Shown here one piece after another: positions 55,866 to 64,000 of a stretch of DNA of 64,000 bases. The first letter of the stretch is position 1, and the number at the start of each line of letters is the position of its first letter. The notes under the pieces were generated by a model. The model made no database searches. It saw nothing but the letters and a program-made list of their open reading frames with translations, and was not told the DNA's origin. This stretch comes from Myxococcales bacterium (GTDB lineage Bacteria; Myxococcota_A; Polyangia; Nannocystales; Nannocystaceae): positions 310,001 through 374,000 of the forward strand of contig JACKDU010000011.1 of NCBI GenBank assembly GCA_020633335.1, in the 5' to 3' direction. The position numbers and the translations under genes are program-made.

Positions 55866-57080
55866 ATGCCGCGCTCCGTCCGTGCCCTGGCTGGTCTGGT
55901 GCTCCTCCTGACGACGGCCTGCGCCGGTCGCAACGGCGCGGGCGCCCCGTCGACCGCGCCGTCCGGGGAGCGCGGGATGTCGCCGGGTCCGGAGGCGACG
56001 GCCGCGACCGTGGAGAGCGGCGGTGGCGGCCTCGCCGAGGCCGAGGAGGCGCTCGCCGCCGGCGAGTCCGCGCGAGCGGTCGCCCTCTTCGCCCGCTTCC
56101 TCGCCACCGAGCCCGCCGAGGAGTCCGCGCGTCAGGCCTACCTCGGCCTCGCCCGGGCCCACGAGGGCCTCCGCGACTGCGCGGCCGCGGTTCGCGCCTA
56201 CGACACCTACCTCGAGCGCTTCACCGCCGCGGACGACGTGGTCGACGTCTTCGCCCGGCGCGGGGCCTGTCACGCCGAGCTCGAGCAGTGGGAGCGCTCG
56301 GCCGAGAGCTACGCCGCGGCGATGGAGCGGGCCGACGCGAGCCTGCCGAGCGTCAAGGTCGAGCTCCTCGCCCGCCAGGGCTTCGCCCGCTTCCAGCTCG
56401 GTGACTTCGAGGCGGCCGAGCGCCTCCTCAAGCAGGCCGACGAGATCTTCCTGGCGGCTCAGGAGGCGGGGAGCGAGCGCTTCACCACCTACTACTTCAT
56501 CGGCATGGCCCGTTTCTACCTCGGGGCGATCCACCACCGGCGCTTCCGCGAGGTGCCGATCCGTCTGCCAGAGAAGACCATGGCCGCGGACTTCGCCCGC
56601 AAGTTCGAGTTCCTGACCCAGGCCCAGGAGGCCTACAACTACACGATCAAGGCCAAGCACATGTACTGGGTGTCGGCGGCGGGCTACCAGCTCGGCTCGC
56701 TCTTCGAGGAGTTCTACGACGCCCTGATGCACGCCCCGGTCCCCGAGTGGCTCGACGACAAGCAGCGCCAGGTCTACTACGAGGAGCTCAAGGACCAGCT
56801 CCGGCCGGTGGTCAACAAGGCGATCTGGGTCTTCGAGAAGAACCTGGAGACGGCCCGCCGCCTCGGCTACGAGAGCGACTTCATCGACCGGACCGAGCGC
56901 AAGCTGAGCGACCTCCAGGCGATCCTCCTCGCCGGGGACAAGGGCTGGGGGAGTCCCCATCCGCACCTCGCGCCCGAGGCGAGGGGGGAGATCGCTGCCT
57001 CCTCAGATGGGTCAAACGGGGCAAACGAGGCGCCAGCGGTCGATCGGAAGCTCTTTGTGCCCCAACCGACCTTCCTCTGA
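55866..57080 (+). CDS. TPR lipoprotein
   Basis: A 404-residue lipoprotein. The signal ends LLLTTAC (Cys19), then a Ser/Gly linker runs to about residue 50. The mature protein is a series of TPR-like helix pairs (ESARAVALFARFLATEPAEE, VRAYDTYLERFTAADD, QLGDFEAAERLLKQADEIFL). The last 40 residues are disordered. The ATG at 55866 is chosen because it gives a compact signal peptide. It is the last envelope gene before the tRNA-tuf block. Confidence 0.87.
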   Translation: MPRSVRALAGLVLLLTTACAGRNGAGAPSTAPSGERGMSPGPEATAATVESGGGGLAEAEEALAAGESARAVALFARFLATEPAEESARQAYLGLARAHEGLRDCAAAVRAYDTYLERFTAADDVVDVFARRGACHAELEQWERSAESYAAAMERADASLPSVKVELLARQGFARFQLGDFEAAERLLKQADEIFLAAQEAGSERFTTYYFIGMARFYLGAIHHRRFREVPIRLPEKTMAADFARKFEFLTQAQEAYNYTIKAKHMYWVSAAGYQLGSLFEEFYDALMHAPVPEWLDDKQRQVYYEELKDQLRPVVNKAIWVFEKNLETARRLGYESDFIDRTERKLSDLQAILLAGDKGWGSPHPHLAPEARGEIAASSDGSNGANEAPAVDRKLFVPQPTFL

Positions 57081-57158
57081 GCGGTCGATGTGAGATCCTC
57101 CACGCCCTTTTTGGCGAATTCTCGGCGGATCGATCGTCCCCGCGGGGCCGTGGGCTCC

Positions 57159-57188
57159 TTGACACCCTCGCCGGAGCGGGTTTATACA
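57159..57188 (+). promoter_or_regulatory. Promoter of the tRNA-tuf operon
   Basis: A consensus TTGACA (57159-57164) is followed after 17-18 bases by TTATAC/TATACA (57182-57188). It is the best sigma-70-like promoter in the window and lies about 90 bases before the first tRNA, where a strong stable-RNA promoter is expected. Confidence 0.8.
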
Positions 57189-57278
57189 GCGCGTCCACAA
57201 CCGGGGTCGGGCTTCGCGCGGCTCCGAACCTCCCCCCAAAAACCTCCAACCCACGAGCGTTCGAGCAGGTCCACACGC

Positions 57279-57351
57279 GCTGGCGTAGCTCAATTGGTAG
57301 AGCTCCTGATTTGTAATCAGGCGGCTGCGGGTTCGAGTCCCATCGCCAGCT
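57279..57351 (+). tRNA. tRNA-Thr (anticodon UGU)
   Basis: 73 bases with paired acceptor ends (GCTGGCG/CGCCAGC), an anticodon loop TTTGTAA giving UGU, and TTCGAGT as T-loop. The T stem has a C-A and a G-T mismatch. First of four tRNAs before tuf; CCA is not encoded. Confidence 0.92.
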
Positions 57352-57400
57352 GACACCTCACGAGCAAGAAGACCGAAAACAAGGCGAGCTGCCTTCATCT

Positions 57401-57484
57401 GGATGGGTGCCCGAGTTGGCCAAAGGGAGCGGACTGTAAATCCGCCGCGTCATCGCTTCGAAGGTTCGAATCCTTCCCCATCCA
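57401..57484 (+). tRNA. tRNA-Tyr (anticodon GUA)
   Basis: 84 bases with a long variable arm (class II), acceptor GGATGGG/CCCATCC and anticodon loop CTGTAAA giving GUA. Confidence 0.93.
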
Positions 57485-57489
57485 ATCCC

Positions 57490-57562
57490 GCGGGAGTAGC
57501 TCAGTTGGTAGAGCGTCAGCCTTCCAAGCTGAATGTCGCGAGTTCGATCCTCGTCTCCCGCT
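57490..57562 (+). tRNA. tRNA-Gly (anticodon UCC)
   Basis: 73 bases, acceptor GCGGGAG/CTCCCGC, anticodon loop CTTCCAA giving UCC. It follows tRNA-Tyr after only five bases. Confidence 0.94.
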
Positions 57563-57602
57563 ACCCCAAATCCTCCGAATTCCTGCAAATCAGACCACCT
57601 AC

Positions 57603-57675
57603 GCCCACGTAGCTCAGTAGGTAGAGCACATCCTTGGTAAGGATGAGGTCAGCGGTTCGATCCCGCTCGTGGGCT
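57603..57675 (+). tRNA. tRNA-Thr (anticodon GGU)
   Basis: 73 bases, acceptor GCCCACG/CGTGGGC, anticodon loop TTGGTAA giving GGU. It directly precedes tuf, as in the E. coli thrU-tyrU-glyT-thrT-tufB operon. Confidence 0.94.
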
Positions 57676-57733
57676 CTCGAGACAACCCTCGTATCAATCC
57701 GGCTCCCGCAGCGGAGCCACCCTGGAGAGAGTC

Positions 57734-58933
<1,200 letters not shown>

Positions 58934-58944
58934 ATCCCAATGAT

Positions 58945-58980
58945 CACGAAAACATGGGCCTTCGGGCCCATGTTTTCGTG
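58945..58980 (+). terminator. Terminator after tuf
   Basis: A perfect 16-bp stem (58945-58960 with 58965-58980) with a TTCG loop. The stem itself carries GAAAAC/GTTTTC, which supplies the T-run of a rho-independent terminator. Confidence 0.88.
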
Positions 58981-58987
58981 CGCACCC

Positions 58988-59016
58988 TTGCAACTCGGAA
59001 CGGGTCTTGCTACAAG
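58988..59016 (+). promoter_or_regulatory. Promoter of rpmG
   Basis: TTGCAA (58988-58993) and TACAAG (59011-59016) are exactly 17 bases apart, 25 bases before the rpmG ATG and directly after the tuf terminator. Confidence 0.6.
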
Positions 59017-59041
59017 CAAGCCCCTTCGAGCCGAGGTCACC

Positions 59042-59203
59042 ATGGCTGCCGGTAACCGCATCATCATCCACTTCGAGTGCCAGTCGTGCAAGCGGCGGAA
59101 CTACACGTCCACCAAGAACAAGCGCACGACCCCCGAGAAGCTCGTTCTTCGCAAGTACTGCCGTTTCTGCCGGTCGCACACCGACCACAAGGAGACGAAG
59201 TAG
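59042..59203 (+). CDS. rpmG: Ribosomal protein L33
   Basis: A 53-residue protein of the large subunit. It keeps two CxxC zinc pairs (CQSCKRRN and CRFCRSH), the zinc-binding (C+) form. It starts at the ATG at 59042 (MAAGNRIIIHF). It lies between tuf and tRNA-Trp, as in many bacteria. Confidence 0.95.
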   Translation: MAAGNRIIIHFECQSCKRRNYTSTKNKRTTPEKLVLRKYCRFCRSHTDHKETK

Positions 59204-59294
59204 CTCGTAGGTGCGCCGGCTCTGCCGTCTCCTGATGAGGGAGGGCGGCGGAGCTGGCGCGCACACGTTTCTTCCGACTCGCGTTTTCGCACCT

Positions 59295-59367
59295 AGGGCG
59301 TTAGCTCAGCTGGTAGAGCAGCGGACTCCAAATCCGCAGGTCGGGGGTTCGAGCCCCTCACGCCCTG
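59295..59367 (+). tRNA. tRNA-Trp (anticodon CCA)
   Basis: 73 bases, acceptor AGGGCGT/ACGCCCT, anticodon loop CTCCAAA giving CCA, T-loop TTCGAGC. It sits between rpmG and secE, a conserved position. Confidence 0.94.
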
Positions 59368-59412
59368 AAACCCGTCAGAGATGCCCCTCGCGGTGTCATC
59401 CTCCTAGCCACC

Positions 59413-59838
59413 ATGTCGACCACCAGGCGCAGGAAGAAGCACGACATCGATCGCGAGTTTGACCCCACACGCTGGGCTCATCTCACGTTCGCCCTCGGTG
59501 GTTTCATGGGGGCCTGGGTCTTCTCGAACCTGGCCGAGGACACCTGGGCGATCCTCTGGTCCTACTGGCCGCAGATCGGGCGGCCGAACCCGTTCACGGC
59601 CAACGGCATCGGCATCGCCCTGGCCCTCCTCGGCACCCTGATCGCCTGGCGCCGCGAGCGGTGGTTCAAGTTCGTCTGCGAGGTCGCGGTCGAGGTCTCG
59701 CAGGTCATCTGGCCGACACGGGCGGAGACCCGGGCCGCGACCATCGTCGTCATCGTGATCACCCTGATCTGTTCCGTGTTGCTGTCCGGGATGGATCTCT
59801 TCTGGTCGAGCATCACCGACTGGCTGTACGGGATTTAG
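59413..59838 (+). CDS. secE: Preprotein translocase subunit SecE
   Basis: A 141-residue inner-membrane protein of the Sec translocon. It has three membrane segments, like E. coli SecE. The conserved amphipathic cytoplasmic helix and last segment are WFKFVCEVAVEVSQVIWPTR and IVVIVITLICSVLL. nusG follows 24 bases later. Confidence 0.93.
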   Translation: MSTTRRRKKHDIDREFDPTRWAHLTFALGGFMGAWVFSNLAEDTWAILWSYWPQIGRPNPFTANGIGIALALLGTLIAWRRERWFKFVCEVAVEVSQVIWPTRAETRAATIVVIVITLICSVLLSGMDLFWSSITDWLYGI

Positions 59839-59862
59839 CAGAGCAAGAGATCCGGGCGAACA

Positions 59863-60414
59863 ATGGAGTGGTACGTCGTAAATACCTTCTCGGGCTACGA
59901 GAACACCGTCAAGAAGAACCTCGAGGAGAGGATCAAGGCGGGGAGCCTCGATCACCTGATCGAGGAGATCCTGGTGCCGAGTGAGAAGGTGACGGAGCGG
60001 CGGGGCAAGACCACCGTCCAGACCACCCGCAAGTTCTTCCCGGGCTACCTCTTCATCAAGATGGAGCTCACCAAGGAGAGCTGGCACCTGGTCCAGGCGA
60101 CCCCCAAGGTCACCGGGTTTCTCGGCGGTCAGCACCCGAAGCCGGTCCCGGCGTCGGAGATGGCCCGGATGCTCGGCGGAGGCACCGCCCCCGCGGCTCC
60201 CGCCGAGAAAGAGGGCAAGAAGGTCGCGCCGGCGATCGTCTACCACGTCGGCGATCAGGTCCGCGTCAAGAGCGGCGCGTTCGCCAACTTCACCGGCGAG
60301 GTCGAGGAGGTCAACACCGACAAGCAGAAGGTGTGGCTCTCGGTCTCTCTCTTTGGCCGGCCGACCCGCGTCGAAGTCGACTTCGCGGAGCTCGAGCCGA
60401 TGGCATCGGCATAG
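59863..60414 (+). CDS. nusG: Transcription termination/antitermination factor NusG
   Basis: A 183-residue factor that binds RNA polymerase. The NGN domain starts WYVVNTFSGYENTVKKNL and contains KFFPGYLFIKM. A linker of about 40 residues (Ala/Pro/Lys-rich) leads to the KOW domain (VGDQVRVKSGAFANFTGEVEE). Length is normal. Confidence 0.96.
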   Translation: MEWYVVNTFSGYENTVKKNLEERIKAGSLDHLIEEILVPSEKVTERRGKTTVQTTRKFFPGYLFIKMELTKESWHLVQATPKVTGFLGGQHPKPVPASEMARMLGGGTAPAAPAEKEGKKVAPAIVYHVGDQVRVKSGAFANFTGEVEEVNTDKQKVWLSVSLFGRPTRVEVDFAELEPMASA

Positions 60415-60461
60415 CACTGGCGGCCAGGGCGCGCCCCGCCGCGATGAGAAGGTAAGCTCAA

Positions 60462-60884
60462 ATGAAGAAGGTCGTAGGCCAAGTTAAGCTCCAGATCAAG
60501 GCTGGTCAGGCGAACCCCGCGCCCCCGATTGGCCCGGCGCTCGGCTCCCGTGGCGTCAACATCATGGAGTTCTGCAAGCAGTTCAACGCGCGGACGCAGA
60601 AGGAGGCGGGGATGGTGATCCCGGTGGTGATCACCGTCTTCTCCGACCGCTCCTTCTCCTTCATCACGAAGACGCCGCCGGCGCCGGTCCTCCTCCTCAA
60701 GGCGCTCGGCAAGGACAAGGGCTCGGGTGTCCCCAACCAGCAGAAGATCGGGAAGATCTCGATGGACAAGATCCGTGAGATCGCTGAGCTCAAGCTGAAG
60801 GACACCAACGCCGCCTCGCTGGAGGCCGCGATGCGGTCGATCGCCGGCACCGCCCGGTCGATGGGCATCGACGTCGTGGGCTAG
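60462..60884 (+). CDS. rplK: Ribosomal protein L11
   Basis: A 140-residue large-subunit protein of the GTPase-associated centre. It carries the Pro-rich N-terminus (KAGQANPAPPIGPALGSRGV) and C-terminal rRNA-binding region (AAMRSIAGTARSMGIDV). GAGAAGG lies before the ATG. Confidence 0.98.
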   Translation: MKKVVGQVKLQIKAGQANPAPPIGPALGSRGVNIMEFCKQFNARTQKEAGMVIPVVITVFSDRSFSFITKTPPAPVLLLKALGKDKGSGVPNQQKIGKISMDKIREIAELKLKDTNAASLEAAMRSIAGTARSMGIDVVG

Positions 60885-60995
60885 GTCACGAGCGCGCGGA
60901 TAGGTTCGGGAGCGGTCGCGGTGTAGATCTGCGCCCGCTGCCCGCAAGCCGGGGGAGGGGACAAACCCCGCTCGCACCCCGAAAGGTCAGAGAAG

Positions 60996-61697
60996 ATGAC
61001 AAAGAAGTACGAGGCCTCGCGCAAGCTGGTCGATCGCGACAAGCGCTACTCCCTCGCCGACGCGTGCGAGCTGGTCACCAAGATCTCCTTCGCCAAGTTC
61101 GACGAGTCGGTCGACATCGCCGCCCGCCTCGGGGTCAACCCGAAGCACGCCGACCAGATGATCCGCTCGTCCTGCAGCCTGCCCCACGGCACCGGCAAGA
61201 CCGTCCGGATCGTCGTCTTCGCCAAGGGCGACGCGGCCCAGGCGGCCCTCGACGCGGGCGCCGACCACGTCGGCGCGGAGGACCTGGTCGAGCGGATCCA
61301 GAAGGAGAACTGGCTCGACTTCGACTCGGCGATCGCCACTCCGAACATGATGGGCCTCGTCGGTCGCCTCGGCCGGATCCTCGGCCCCCGCAACCTGATG
61401 CCGAACCCGAAGGTCGGCACCGTGACGATGGACGTCGCCAAGGCGGTCCGCGAACTCAAGGCCGGCCGGATCGAGTTCCGCACCGAGAAGACCGGCATCA
61501 TCCACGCGCCGGTCGGCAAGATCTCGTTCGGCGGCGACAAGCTCCGCGAGAACATCGTCACCCTCCTCGAGACCCTGCAGCGCCTGAAGCCGTCGACGGC
61601 CAAGGGCAAGTACTGGAAGAGCGTCACCATCTCGTCGACGATGGGGCCGGGCATCCGGCTCGATACCAGCGAGGTCGCGTCGCTCGTCGAGCGCTAG
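60996..61697 (+). CDS. rplA: Ribosomal protein L1
   Basis: A 233-residue protein of the L1 stalk. Signature regions are LGVNPKHADQMIR, MGLVGRLGRILGPRNLMPNP and GTVTMDV. In other bacteria L1 represses its own operon by binding the mRNA. Length is normal. Confidence 0.98.
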   Translation: MTKKYEASRKLVDRDKRYSLADACELVTKISFAKFDESVDIAARLGVNPKHADQMIRSSCSLPHGTGKTVRIVVFAKGDAAQAALDAGADHVGAEDLVERIQKENWLDFDSAIATPNMMGLVGRLGRILGPRNLMPNPKVGTVTMDVAKAVRELKAGRIEFRTEKTGIIHAPVGKISFGGDKLRENIVTLLETLQRLKPSTAKGKYWKSVTISSTMGPGIRLDTSEVASLVER

Positions 61698-61740
61698 ACA
61701 AGGAGGCTGTCCACGATCGAGTCGTCCTGGCGACAGCAGA

Positions 61741-61820
61741 GGCCCTGAGAGGGCCGACACTCGAAGACAGCAGGTGGTCCAGCGACCTTAAACGCGAACG
61801 CGGCCGGCCGAGAGTGGAGC
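61741..61820 (+). promoter_or_regulatory. L10 ribosomal protein leader (rplJL autoregulation)
   Basis: In the gap between rplA and rplJ lie the L10-leader hallmarks: GACAGCAGG (61766-61774), CTTAAA (61787-61792) and a later CCGGCCGAGAG (61803-61813). CACTC (61758-61762) can pair with GAGTG (61812-61816), and a small GGCCCT/AGGGCC hairpin precedes them. In known systems L10-(L12)4 binds this RNA to repress rplJL. Confidence 0.75.
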
Positions 61821-61899
61821 GAACGATGAAGAGGTGAGCGCCGCAGCGGCGCGAAGCTCCCGCTCCTCCACCGACGCGGGCCAGAGAGCAGCAAGATAC

Positions 61900-62415
61900 A
61901 TGCAGATGAGCAAGCAAGAAGCGTCAGCCCAACTCCGCCAGCAACTCACGGATGTGGCGGCGATCGTCCTCGTCGACTTCGCGGGGATGACCGTCGCCGA
62001 GGCGACCGAGCTCCGGAACAAGTTCCGCGACGCCGGCTGCACCTACCGGGTCTACAAGAACTCGGTCGTCCGCTTCGCGGTGGCGGACACCTCGCTCGCC
62101 CCGGTCACGCCCCTCCTCAAGGGGATGACCGGCGTCGCCTTCAACCCCGACGATCCCGGCGCCCCGGCGCGGGTGGTCCGAGAGGTCGCCAAGGAGGTCA
62201 AGAGCCTCAAGGTGAAGGGCGGCGTGATCGAGGGGACCGTCCTCGACGCCGCCGGCGTCGAGCGCCTGGCGGACATGCCTGGGCCTCGGGAGCTCAAGGC
62301 TCAGTTCCTCGCGCTGCTCAACGCGCCGGCGACCCAGATGGTCCGGGTCCTTCAGGCCGGCCCGCAGAGCTTCCTCTACCTCCTCAACGCAAAGAAGGAC
62401 AAGGACGCCGCCTGA
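61900..62415 (+). CDS. rplJ: Ribosomal protein L10
   Basis: A 171-residue protein that anchors the L7/L12 stalk. Conserved parts are IVLVDFAGMTVAEATELRNK, YRVYKNSVVRFA and LLKGMTGVAF, with the C-terminal helix LYLLNAKKDKD. ATG 61900 and ATG 61906 are both possible; an upstream start at 61834 would run through the L10 leader. Confidence 0.96.
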   Translation: MQMSKQEASAQLRQQLTDVAAIVLVDFAGMTVAEATELRNKFRDAGCTYRVYKNSVVRFAVADTSLAPVTPLLKGMTGVAFNPDDPGAPARVVREVAKEVKSLKVKGGVIEGTVLDAAGVERLADMPGPRELKAQFLALLNAPATQMVRVLQAGPQSFLYLLNAKKDKDAA

Positions 62416-62478
62416 GGCGACCTCCCTTCGCTCCACTTTCAACCTGCGACGTACGCAAATTCAGAAGGACAGCAGACA

Positions 62479-62859
62479 ATGTCGGTTACCAAGGAACAAG
62501 TCATCGATTACCTCAGCAACCTCCCGGTCATCGAGATCGCGGCTCTCGTCAAGGAGCTTGAGGAGAAGTGGGGCGTCTCCGCGGCCGCGCCGGTCGCCGT
62601 CGCCGCTGGCCCCGCCGGCGGCGCTGAGGCCCCGCAGGAGGAGCAGACGGAGTTCACCGTCGTGCTCAAGGCCTTCGGTGACAAGAAGATCAACGTGATC
62701 AAGGCGATCCGCACCCTCCTCCCGGGCCTCGGCCTCAAGGAGGCGAAGGATCTCGTCGAGGGCGCCCCCGCCAACGTCAAGGAGGGCGTCTCGAAGGCTG
62801 AGGCCGAGGAGATGGCCAAGGCCCTCAAGGAGGCTGGTGCTGAGGTTGAGATCAAGTAG
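62479..62859 (+). CDS. rplL: Ribosomal protein L7/L12
   Basis: A 126-residue acidic stalk protein. It has the N-terminal dimerisation helices, an Ala/Gly hinge (AAAPVAVAAGPAGG) and the C-terminal domain (NVIKAIRTLLPGLGLKEAKD) that recruits GTPase factors. AAGGA lies before the ATG. Confidence 0.98.
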   Translation: MSVTKEQVIDYLSNLPVIEIAALVKELEEKWGVSAAAPVAVAAGPAGGAEAPQEEQTEFTVVLKAFGDKKINVIKAIRTLLPGLGLKEAKDLVEGAPANVKEGVSKAEAEEMAKALKEAGAEVEIK

Positions 62860-62911
62860 ACCCCAGGGGCTTCGGCTCTTGGCGCATCTCAGCATGCAAG
62901 CTCAGGCGCAT

Positions 62912-62946
62912 ACGACGCCAAGGGGTGAGGTGTCCCTTGGCGTCGT
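62912..62946 (+). promoter_or_regulatory. Hairpin between rplL and rpoB
   Basis: A perfect 13-bp stem (62912-62924 with 62934-62946) with a 9-base loop lies in the rplL-rpoB gap. There is no T-run, so partial attenuation or an RNase III processing site, as in E. coli, fits better than full termination. Confidence 0.6.
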
Positions 62947-63024
62947 GCGCCGCTTCGCCAATTTCTTGGCCTAGATTTTCTTCACCACCTCGTCCCCCGC
63001 TCGCCCGCCAGTCGAGGAAAGCCG

Positions 63025-64000
<976 letters not shown>

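Overview
The window is a very GC-rich stretch of about 64 kb, with most codons ending in C or G, from what looks like a myxobacterium. A Nannocystis/Plesiocystis-type (Nannocystaceae) relative is most likely. The clues are many lipoproteins with Ser/Thr-rich linkers, a Cys-rich DUF4215-type surface protein, three bactofilin genes in a row, OmpA/TSP3 and TPR envelope proteins, a Gly-rich RRM protein and FG-GAP repeats. The genus is inferred from gene content, not from a marker search.

Layout. 1-9.9 kb: cell-surface genes. These are a partial TPR protein, an LtaS-type sulfatase fused to four Ig-like repeats (one apparent frameshift), a VWA lipoprotein, an FG-GAP/RTX lipoprotein (one apparent frameshift) and two tandem tail-collar proteins. 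10-13 kb: a stand-alone BoxB benzoyl-CoA epoxidase, a 1-kb non-coding stretch with three families of short tandem repeats, and a Gly-rich RNA-binding protein. 13.2-17 kb: a compact set reading leftward (dehydratase, flavin-dependent halogenase-like enzyme, acyl carrier protein, ketosynthase) that resembles part of an aryl-polyene or flexirubin pathway. 17-19.4 kb: a lipoprotein and a membrane M28 peptidase. 19.46-22.1 kb: two overlapping genes, a P-loop ATPase and an EAD-like partner, which I read as an NTP-dependent conflict (immunity) module; this is the best candidate for an undescribed system. 22-34.5 kb: mixed envelope and metabolic genes, including a duplicated Tim44/zinc-ribbon protein with a TPM partner, an Omp85-type barrel, a serine hydrolase with a small membrane partner, and an MDR oxidoreductase.

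34.6-57 kb: housekeeping genes (dapA-dapB, ribF, an rRNA methyltransferase, alaS, a plant-type glutamate-cysteine ligase) mixed with envelope genes (DUF4398, OmpA and beta-barrel operon; bactofilins; HEAT and TPR lipoproteins). 57.1-64 kb: the conserved translation/transcription block tRNA-Thr, Tyr, Gly, Thr, tuf, rpmG, tRNA-Trp, secE, nusG, rplK, rplA, rplJ, rplL, rpoB (rpoB is cut by the window edge). It has a good sigma-70-type promoter, a tuf terminator, an L10 leader and a hairpin before rpoB.

A recurring regulatory feature is a TAnnnT hexamer, most often TACCCT, placed 6-10 bases before the start codon of at least ten genes that mostly lack a Shine-Dalgarno sequence. This suggests leaderless transcripts, and I used it to choose several starts.
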